Assembly (NCBI GenBank): GCA_964034945.1
Contig: OZ035963.1
Coordinates: 38,508,361-38,572,360 of the forward strand
Origin: Chrysopilus asiliformis
Taxonomy: Eukaryota > Arthropoda > Insecta > Diptera > Rhagionidae
Length of the DNA stretch: 64,000 bases
Direction of reading: 5' to 3'
The notes beneath the pieces were generated by a model. The model was given only the letters and a program-made list of their open reading frames with translations. It was not told the origin of the DNA and ran no database searches. This document shows positions 22,419 through 32,400 of the stretch, piece by piece (positions within the stretch are counted from its first letter, which is position 1; each line of letters starts with the position of its first letter). The translations under genes were made by a program, and so were the position numbers.

Positions 22419-24529
22419 TTACACAACTTTAATATTCGCTAAATCACTTTTTTGAATCATTCGAAGTTGTTTCTTTCGCATGCGTTTTAATTTGGCTGGA
22501 TTTTTAATTATTTGTACGACCTCGGCTTTACGTTCATTTTGTAATCTTCTTTCTGCATTTTCCAAACGCCTTTGTCGTTTCAATTCCTTTTCTTGTTTTT
22601 TTTCTTCCTTAATAGAGCGCGACAATTCCTTTATATGCTTAATTTCCTCACGATATTCCATTTTCTTTTTAAGTGGTCTCCGATACAATGATTTTTTCAC
22701 ATTAGAAAATCTGAAAAAAAAAAGATTATTTTTGGTACTCAAAATTTCGATTTTTTTCAAAATATAATGTAGGCGTCAAAGGACAAAGGCTCAGAACGAT
22801 CTTCAGATAACGATCGGTTTTATCGATATCGATCTGTATGATTTAGTCACTCGATAATAAACTGTTGTCCGAACCAGTCGCTCTTTTATTTGCTTTGTTC
22901 TACAATCTCAGAAGTGGTATGAACCGGAAAGTTTAAGTCGGAAGAATTGAAATTGTTTGAAGTTGTTCGTGCCGTGTAGTGCAAAATATAGAATTTTAAA
23001 ATATAGTTTTTAAAATTTGCCATTTTTTTCCTTCCGTCACATTTATACGAAATGGCTGATAGTGCGGAGGTGCGTTCACGTGCTTATGTGTTCTTGGAGA
23101 GGGCCAAGACCAACGACTTAAAACTGAAACTCCAAAGTTTGGAGATGCCAACAGGTGGTATCAAGGCCGCCTTGAAGTTACGCCTGGAAGAGGCGTGGAG
23201 CAATCTCTCGAGCGACCACCTACTGTTACACTTGCCAAGCCACATGGACGAAATTGTCGAGGACGATCAGGTAGGAGAGGAGGAGCCCAACGTAAGTACG
23301 GCTCATAATAATTCGATTGAGGATTATAGGGATGTCGACCTAGACAGTAAAATTTTACGTCTTCGTGAAAAAATTGAAAAAAGCGACAAATAATGGATCT
23401 AAAAAAGCAACTTCAAGAATTAACGGTCCGTGATACGGCATCTAGTTCCAATTGCAAGCCGATGCCTTTTCATTTTAGAGACATTGAGGACTCTTTGTGG
23501 AAATTTAGCGGCGACGATTACTATAGAATCGAAAAATGGCTTGTCGATTTTGAAGAGACAGCGGAAACTTTACAATGGGACGATCGTTTACGGTTCATTT
23601 ATTCAAAACGCTTGCTTATTGGAACAGCGAAATTGTTCTTGCGAACAATTAATGCGAAATCATGGACGGAATTGAAAAATGCATTGCTGAAAGAATTCCA
23701 GAAATTTGTCTCTGCTGCTGAAATCCACAGTGAGCTGCGCAACAGAAAAAAACGCCGTGACGAGACCCTTCAGCAATATGTTTTAGCTATGCAGGAGATT
23801 TCCGCAACCTCGATCGTTGAAGAAGCTGATGTCGTACACTACATCATCAACGGTATACAAGATAATCCAGGTAATAAACTTCTCCTCTATGGGGCTCAAA
23901 ACATGGTTCAACTGAGGATCGCTCTGAAAAACTACGAGAAGATGAAAAAAAGCTGTACCATAACTGCTGGACCATTAAAGCCGACTATTCTCGATGCCCA
24001 ATTCCAGAAAAATGAACGAAAATTGAAATGCTTCAACTGTAATGAAACCGGACATTTTAGATCCAATTTCCCTAAACCAACACGCCAGCAAAATGTTTGC
24101 TTCAAGTGCGGCAAACCCGGCCACTTTGCATCTAATTGTCTTGTAAAACCTACCATGGTGGTGGAAGATGGAAGCGAAGAAGATATCAGCGAATTTGACG
24201 AACACCAGCTACATCAAGAAAATCAGGATCAACTGTACGTATATCCTATCCACAATTAATTTGAACAGCAGATTAATTACGAGTTCTACGAAGATGGTGA
24301 TGAGGGGAGAAAATTTTTTACATCATTGACGACGCTGTTGGATTCCGGCAGCCCGATTAGTTTCGTACAACAGATATTTCTATGTGCGATGTGCAGCGTC
24401 TGGGCACCTTACCAATAAACTAATGAAATTGAATGCTCACTTTTGCTTTGGAGTCTTCCAGGGTCTTCCAGATTTAGGTTGTCCTCGAGGTATGCTTTTG
24501 TCTACTTGTGTCTTTGAAGTTTTGGCCAT
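22419..24529 (-). CDS. CCDC86: CCDC86/Cgr1-family rRNA-processing protein
   Basis: Two exons on the minus strand, 24529-24441 and 22710-22419, phase consistent, 126 aa; yeast Cgr1 is about 120 aa. The family acts in the nucleolus in pre-60S ribosome assembly. The first exon ends in the hallmark block [16 protein letters not shown], and the second starts [21 protein letters not shown] long basic coiled coil (Lys/Arg/Glu-rich, residues about 55-100) and a basic tail [17 protein letters not shown] complete the family pattern. The 1.73-kb intron contains an LTR-element fragment in the opposite orientation. Splice sites are AA|GTGAGC and TTTTTTTTCAG. The start at 24529 is the first Met before the conserved block. 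Tail-to-tail with DNA2. The human protein is longer at its N-terminus, which is normal for insect versions. Confidence 0.92.
22790..24400 (+). mobile_element. Truncated LTR retrotransposon (gag and start of protease) in CCDC86 intron
   Basis: The order is a possible LTR/leader remnant (about 22790-23050), gag, then the beginning of protease. No reverse transcriptase, integrase or second LTR follows before the CCDC86 splice donor, so the 3' part is deleted. The orientation is antisense to CCDC86. I could not define LTR borders; the segment around 22915 (after ACAATCTCAGAAG) is a candidate leader/primer-binding region only. Confidence 0.7.
23052..24259 (+). pseudogene. Gag polyprotein of an LTR retrotransposon, two overlapping frames
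   Basis: The first frame (23052-23393, 113 aa) has a SAP-like helix segment ([20 protein letters not shown]) and an acidic linker. Its stop overlaps the ATG of the second frame (23393-24259, 288 aa) as TAATG. The second frame holds the retrotransposon gag domain ([20 protein letters not shown] onward) and two CCHC knuckles, [14 protein letters not shown] and [14 protein letters not shown]. The first knuckle lacks its final cysteine (Phe replaces it). The frames were probably one gene before a small indel. At about 24322-24375 a third frame reads the aspartic protease motif [11 protein letters not shown], after which the element breaks off. Ty3/gypsy is the likely group, judged on gag layout only. 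Confidence 0.85.
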
Positions 24530-24880
24530 ATTCGTTACTTTCGTAGTCCGTAATCCGAATCGAGTCTGTATTGAAACAAAATTAAGTATTTGCCAGTTGA
24601 ATTCAGGACAGGAAGTTACGTATATGTTTTCATAGAATAGACTTTTAACGATGAAGAGCCAATTACCAACCAAAATTCAACAATTCTAGTAAACCGAACT
24701 CCACGTGATACAAATAATGGTTATTAGCTAGATAATACCAAAACCAATTCTCACCGAATTAAGTAGGAATTACAATCGCTCGACGGCAACATTGGCAGCA
24801 AAATTATTGCATCGGTCGATTTCATAGGGCCCACAGACTTTACAACTTGATGTATCAATGCCAGAATAACTTAATAACTA
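24530..24880. other. Intergenic, presumed CCDC86 promoter side
   Basis: No gene or repeat family is recognised between the CCDC86 start and the RT remnant. CCDC86 transcription must begin in this stretch or further right. Confidence 0.4.
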
Positions 24881-24884
24881 GAGT

Positions 24885-25730
24885 GTGCTAATCGTCACTT
24901 TTCTTTGAATATGGACTGTTTGATTTCGTCAATATATATGCACAAGTAATTGACTGCCGTAGCTCGAATAATTTGTTCTCCTTCGATGTTAATTTTTAAG
25001 TCAATATCCTTTTTATTTTTTTGTCTGAATAAAAGGAATTGCGTCTTATTTTTGTTAATAATAAATCCAATCTGTAAAATGTTTAATCCCTTCGTGTATT
25101 TTTAGGTCCAGTTCTTCTTTTGTGTTGCCGTGGAAAAGTAATAATGGGCGCATTCACGGTACTCAACGGTTGAGTAAATCTCGATGAGTTCTCGTGAATG
25201 TCTCGATACATTAAACAGCTGTTATCTGTCAAAATTCTACTCATCGGTTGAGCACAAAAGTATCGCAGAAATTTTTCGATACAAAAAATGGCGTACGCTC
25301 AGTGATTATGATGAGTAAATCTCTCAACTGTTGAACTAATTCCTCAACCATTGAGTACCGTGAATGCGCCCATTGTGTCATGCAAATAATTTGTATATAT
25401 TAAGTATAATGGTCCTAAGATAGATCCTTGGGGTACACCTGTGTCTACTTCCAATATATCGCTTTTTATTGTGTTAGTTTTTTTTGTCTTTGTCAAATAG
25501 TCTTTAATTAAGTCATTGGCCAAACCTCTTATTCCTACTTGATCAAGAAATTCTAATAAAAGTTCGTGGTTGATTGTGTCAAATGCCTTTCTTAAGTCAA
25601 TGAAAATCCCTGCAACGTAATTTCCTTTGTCCAACTCATTAGTGATGCTTTCAATGGCATCAATTGAAGCTGCTTCTGTACTATTGCCTTTTTGAAAACC
25701 ATATTGCCTTCTGTAAATTACATTGATCAA
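24885..25730 (-). pseudogene. Non-LTR retrotransposon RT remnant, split by a MITE
   Basis: The minus-strand frame 25730-25375 has RT blocks RRQYGFQKGNSTEAA, GIFIDLRKAFDTINH and DTGVPQGSILGPLYLIY. The catalytic YADD position is degraded and the element at 25145-25374 is inserted right there. Downstream (25144-24885) a second stretch resumes with HGNTKEELDLKI in a frame with several stops. This is a dead jockey/CR1-like LINE fragment in the spacer between CCDC86 and the zinc-finger gene. Confidence 0.8.
25145..25374. mobile_element. Palindromic MITE inserted in the RT remnant
   Basis: GGGCGCATTCACGGTACTCA at the left is mirrored by TGAGTACCGTGAATGCGCCC at the right, with arms of about 30 bp. 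A further CTCAACxxTTGAG motif lies inside. Total length is about 230 bp, non-coding. A clear target duplication could not be assigned. Confidence 0.8.
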
Positions 25731-25739
25731 CTGATTAGA

Positions 25740-26471
25740 ATCGTCTGTAAATAATTTTTCAATTGATTAAAACATTACGATTTTCCAATTTTTTTTTGAT
25801 GCCTCAGACATGACATGAGTTACTTATGTTAACCGATTTCAAATTTTTAAAGTTTCTCGCATTCGTTTTTCAGTTTGGCGGCAAGTTTAGACATCATCCC
25901 TGTAAAATTAAAAGACTTATTTTGATTTTATCTTATTTACTTTCAAGATAATTTCGGTCTTCTCCCTTTGACAAAACTTTTACAAGTGAAGTATAAGATT
26001 TAATATTTTCTTTAGAACAATTGAAAGCATACTTAGATTAATAACAAAAATAAATATTTTAAAAATAAACTAATATTGTTGAAACTATAAATTAAATACA
26101 ATATTATATTTTACAAATTAGAATTATTTCACAATCCCATTGCCAACTCTCTAGATTACAGGCTCTCTACCTGGTAGTATATTTTATCCGAACTTACAAG
26201 AACTCAAAGTAGGCAACTCTGGTTCTTTTGACAGTTACCCCGCCACACTTCGACGTCCCTTGAAAAGTACAGCCATTTTTGTTCCCCTCAAACAGAGTTA
26301 CTGATTTTGTATTCACAATTAGCGGAACAGCAGTTATAGAATATTTGTGCTATTATAAGATTTACATACTACACAAACTAGTAAAAAAGAAAAGATTTAT
26401 TGCAAACAATCTTGTTTCGTTGGTGCGCTGTAGCTTTTATAAGCATTTGTTTTATTGCATTTGACAGAAAT
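25740..26471. other. Intergenic, presumed 5' flank/UTR of the ZAD zinc-finger gene
   Basis: AT-rich sequence without a supported gene. The frame at 26279-26464 overlaps the start region in another frame and has no recognisable features. Confidence 0.4.
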
Positions 26472-29400
26472 ATGGATTTACATACGGTGAAAACTCTCGA
26501 ACTCGATAAAATCTGTCGAGTTTGTTTAGCTGCCAAAAAAGATATGAGACCTTTATTTGGCGAGATGGTAGCTGATATGTTAATGGAGTGTGCTCGGGTT
26601 CAGGTAGGATCTTGAGAAATGTGCATATTATTTTTAGAGGTCAAGTAGATAGGTACTACTTTTCCAGGGTGCTTTGTAATATCGCTTTTTCGTTATTTTA
26701 TCCCCATGGAAAACTGATTTAGTCGCATATTTTACTGTTATATTTATCTTTCCTTCAATGGTAGCACATAAACAAGGTACATGAGTCTAGTTTATTAGAT
26801 AGATATTTCTTTGCGTTTACAATGCCTCCATGCAAGGATATTTGGTCCGACAAGCTAGAATATTTTGGTTATTATACTCGATATGAGAATCATATAGTAG
26901 TATATTAGATTTAATATGTCGTTTGTAAGCTGATTCTAAAAATGAATCACACCAGGGTTTTCGGAGTGATGAAAGATTTTGATTTTGGCGCGTTCGTCAG
27001 TCCGTTAGTGAATATTTCACTTTTAAGTAAATTTACTATATTTTTTCTTGTCAAAAATTTACTTCATAATAAATGAAATCTAATTTACTCACATGGCGTA
27101 TTCGATTGGTTTTTTTTAATGGTTTGAATTTGATTAATTTTTTATTTATTTATTTAAACCTTTAAAAGGCACAAGGCCTTATACGGTTAATTTTGTACAT
27201 TTTCCTTGCTTAAAATTACCATTTAAATAATAAAATTAAAAGGTATAACATTTTTTTTTTCTTTTTTTTTGTAAACGTAATACGAAAATAACAAGATAAT
27301 AATATAATTTCATGTAATACAAGACCTACATTCGACCGAGACTTGAGTATAATTCGCACGTTTGGGCTGCAACCCAAAAAACTGTCCTGCAACTGCTGGA
27401 CCAAATTCAAAAACGTGCGATCCGACTGATTGGAGAAAAATCTTTGACAGATTCATTACCGTCTCTCGAGCATCGTCGCTCTGTTGCGGTACTCTGCAAA
27501 TTCTATAAATATTTCGTACGCGCGTTCGACTTCTTCCTTGAACCTCCTCGTTTTCGTACAGAAAAGTTTAGGAGTTCCTTCATTCCGAGAACAACAAGAG
27601 TTTGGAACGATTTACCATTCGATGTGTTTTACCCGTACTTTAACCCGCAGTAGTTCAAGGAGAACATAAACCGACATCTTTCATTCTTCCGACCATCCTG
27701 AGCTGTGCTTCGGCATTAAAGGGTCTTCCCCTAAGCTCTGGCTGGAATTATAAAAAAAAATACAGTTTAATTCATAATTCTAAAATTACAGGCTGCTACG
27801 AAATGCAAGAAATTCTAATACAATTCATGATTAGTATATAATTCATGATAACTTTTATTGCAGCCAAATTGCTCGCACCGAAAACTCATTTCGATTTGCA
27901 GATTTTAGACCACTAAATAAAATTTGCCTGTACGAATGGCAGAGGAACTTTCCCTAATCTAGCAATAGCTGCTAGCGATTTCTGCTCTGTAGAAATAGAC
28001 AAATTTCCAATGCTCTTGATTTTTTGTTAAATTCTCATAGCTCATAATTCATATTTCTACACAAAAAATCAGAAAACTAAGGTTTTTTTTTAAAATAAAT
28101 ATTTTGACAATTCAATTTACTTCTCGTACTAGATATATGCATTTCTGTAATTCGCTATTTTAGTATTTTCTGTAACTATATTTTACGTAATTTTAACGTC
28201 ATTATCCATTGAAGTGTTTCTGTAAGTGCAGGCGTGCATTTCGCTTGCAAGCATGTGGAATGTCAGTAAAGTGGCAATTCGAGCTTTGTAAATATATGAA
28301 AATCGTATGAGAGACAGCATGGAAGATTACTTTTACTTAGTTTCTTACTATTAACTTGCTGCTAGTTTAATATACTTTAATGCAAGCTACCATACTGGTG
28401 TTCGTTTACACTCGTTTACTTAGATTTGTTTACACTATGACACAAAATTCAGAAATTTACGGCGGGACTCAAGTTTTGACAATTTTTGCTAAGTGAATTT
28501 ATTGTGCGGTAGATGAATAAAATTCAATTCAAAATTCGTAGAGAAATTCAAGAAAAAGTCGCAAGTGTAAACGGGGCCTTTTAGCTACTGCCGTAATTAT
28601 ATGGGTCATGTTAACCGCACTAAATCCTGTGACCACGCAATATCCCCACGACTCCATTGGACTTTTAAAAATCATGGTTTTCCCCCACTCCATATTTTGG
28701 TGAATAGTGAAAATCAGTCATGATTTCGAAGATTTCATTTCGGCGGCTGTAATATCAAGCGTTTTTTGCTTTATATCCGTCCTTTTATAAATATCAATTT
28801 GGGTATTCCACAGACATTCATGGGTCCGGTATAATTCGATTAACTTCAGCACCTCACAGCGTGTAAATTTCTTTCCCATCTAAAACACAATTTTTTTTTT
28901 TGAAAAATAATTGATCCTTAAATATATTTGGAATAACACAAACCTTCAATAACACAAAAAACCTAAACTGCGAAAATTGCACAAGGAGGTAACCAGGACA
29001 GCCAACTAGAAATCAACCAATTTGAACTGAACAAATGTAAAAAAAATCCTACTTTTCAGTAGCCGAAAAAATCATAACAGTAAGGAGATTTAAGTCATGA
29101 TGCAAAGTTTTTTGAGTCTCCATTAGACTTTTTCGTGATTGGATTTAAATCCAATCTGGAAAAAAGTCTAATGGAGTCCATAGGTTAGATCAAAAATTTT
29201 ATGTTTTGAAATCCATGTTCATGTACATTCGCGCGTCTCGATTGGAAATAAATAGCAATGATTATTACATATTAAGGTTTAAAACTGAACATCTTCATTT
29301 TTTAATTACGAAAATAATTTTGGAAATATTTTCTATTCAAATTTTTCAATCGGCGGAGGGTATAAAAAAATAGAGAATAGATCTATGTTTTATCGATGAA

Positions 29401-32400
29401 CACCTCGCTCGACTTAAATCCCTAACCACTGTGCCATTTCTTCAAGTTTGGAAATAATAGTCGGAGGGGACTAAATCTGGAGAACATGCTGGATGAGGCA
29501 CCAATTTGTAGTGCAACTCATGAAATTTCGCTATTGCGGCAGCGGATTTGTGCGCCGGAGAGTTTCCTGGTGGAAGAGTACTTTTTACTTCATGAAATAC
29601 ACGCCAATGATCGTTTTGCCCATTTCGAGGTAATCGATGTGAATGATACCGCGCGCTTGACAAAAATACAGCTTAATCCACCTAACTCCATATGGCGAAT
29701 ATAATTGGGTTTTGGTTATAGGAAACCCTTCCCGCCTCAAAGATTTTTACTTTAATAGGTTCTGTGAATACCCCTATTGCTTCAATATCTTCCTATTTTC
29801 CTTAATAGACTAAATTTTAGTTTTTAAGATTTTTTTTATGTTTCGTTTTATTAAATAAAAAAAATTTCATCGAAATTTAGATCGAAAACACCGACGGTTG
29901 GCCTGATAAAATTTGTATTCAATGTGTTCATCAAGTATCGCGCTGCCATGCGTTTAAAACCCGTGTTGAAAAATCCGATCAAGAGTTACGCAATTATATT
30001 AAAGGTTTAACTGTTATTATGGAGGAGCCTATCGCCCAGATAGAGTTGAGTCAGCACCATCAAGGGAGTCATCACCAATTACAACAACATAATCGGGCAA
30101 CTGAACTAACACTTAAGAATGATATGCAGCATCAATCTCGACAAGTTCAAACTACTGAAATACCACAGCAGATTGTTATTCCAAATGGCCAATTGCATAA
30201 TGCACAAATATTAAATGCGGCACAAATAGTAACAACACATAATGGCCAGCAAGTTGCCCAACTTGTAAATGCCGGACAAATTGGACAGCTAATACAGACG
30301 GGGAATACAGTTCAAATGATTCAACAGAATGGTCAACCAGCCCAAGTACTCCAAATCCAACGAACAGCTGATGATCGTTGTGAAATTATTGTACAGCCTG
30401 ACATGCCCGGCGAGGCGCAATATTTTGAGGACGTTACTGTAACGCAGGGAGTTCATGCAGAGCAAATAGAACATAGTGATGATGTAATACATCTACAAGA
30501 AGAAGAAGATATCGAGGATGAGGAAGATGAAGAAATTCCAGAGGAGTTGACATTTACGTTGGAGGTTTCAGACGAATCCGATACTGATGATAAAATGTAT
30601 TTAGGTAAATGCAAAAAATTTTTTTAGCTAAATATAATCTTATTGTTTTTGCGGTAAGGTGCAATCATAAAAACAACAAAATGCTACAATAACACAATAT
30701 TTTCGTTCGGAAGGTGTATCTAACTTTTTTGTATATCTATGATCTATATGAGAATCATATAAAAATCATTAGGCCGTTGGTTTTTGGTCTGCGGGTTGTT
30801 GGGTCGGTGAGACTAAGTAATAATAAGTAGAAGAATAAAACATAACAAAAGCTATAATTGCCAATCTGGCAATTATTGAAAACTCGTATGGTGATATTCG
30901 TATCAAAATTCGAACAGTTGTAATAAAATTCCACTTTGAAGTCAAATTTTCCAATAAGATTTTTTAAAATTTATTCCAATCGGATTTTGATGTATGGGAG
31001 TTTTATGTAGAATCATATCCTAAATAACTTTTGTTTTTGGACTTTTTTGATAAGATGCACCGTTTTTGAGATATTCGCAAAAATCGTTTTCGTTCGTATG
31101 GGGGGTACCCCCCCTAATGGTCCATTTTTACCCATGAACGAACTTAGCCTCGAATTTTACGAAAAACGGATCTGCGCAAAATTTCAAGTCTGTAGCTCAA
31201 TCCGTGCGCCCGCAATCCGCGCCACAGACGGACAGACAGACGGACGGACGGACGGGCGGACAGACAGACAGACAGACAGACGGACGGACGGACGGACATG
31301 CTAAATTCAACTCTTTTCATCATTCTAAACACACTGGTGTAATTCATTTTTTTGTGTGATGACTGGATCTTGGCGATACAAACGGTAAGGCAAAGTTAAT
31401 ATACCCTTTGGTTTCACCATACGGGTATAAAAATAATAAGTAAATACTTGGAAGACCGTAGAAAAATACTGTAGAACAATAAATAAGAATAATAGGTACC
31501 TGAAAATCATTTTGGTACATGTGTATTAGGTTGGATTCCGGTGGAATTATGATAGGATGAAATATTTAATTCGGTTTGGACGGGTGGGGTGGGGGAAGGG
31601 GTGAAAAACTTGTGAATAGATATAAACATAAAATACAGAAAGTTTCTGCTCTATCGGTGATGATCTTCGGATTGCGCTTTTTATTTGAAAATTTAGAACA
31701 ATTTAGTAAATATACTCGTTGAATGTTGATTTGTAAACTTTAAATATTTTTAAATTTTAAACGGCTCAATCGATTCAGGTCTTTTTGACCATTTTGGAAT
31801 GGAAATTACAAATTCTTAAAAAAAAAATTTTTTTTAGATTTTTTAAACCCCTGTGAGAAGGATATTTTTTTCCGTGGCAGAATCTCGAAATTGCCCCCCA
31901 TTCTACCAGCAAATGAAAACCTTTTTTGGTTGGATTTTATGGGGCCATGACAAGTTTCAAAACGATAGAATATATAGACAAACAACAGTATAATCTTTTT
32001 TATACGAAACTTTAAAAAAAAAACTAGTGAAAACCAAGTTAATAATAGTAGCAGTCGACTATGAGCAAGTTAAGGTTAAGGACCAATTCTATAATTTCAA
32101 CTTCATTGACTGTCGACTAGCAAAATCATTTATAACACTCAAAATCTACATCATTTGTCAGCTCTTCTTCTATCGACAATAAATAAGATACCGAAAATTT
32201 ATTACTTTAGGAAACAAGTCTTAAATTGCTCATAGCCGAAGGCAAGTAGTTTTTTATTAAATTCAACTTCCACAAGGTTTTTGCATAGCTTGAGACGGTT
32301 TCAAGAAAATTCTTACCATGATAACAATATTAGGCAGTGTCTGATATCATACAGCTCGATTTACAAAAATTTGAAAATTTTAAGTTGGGGGTGGCTTAAT

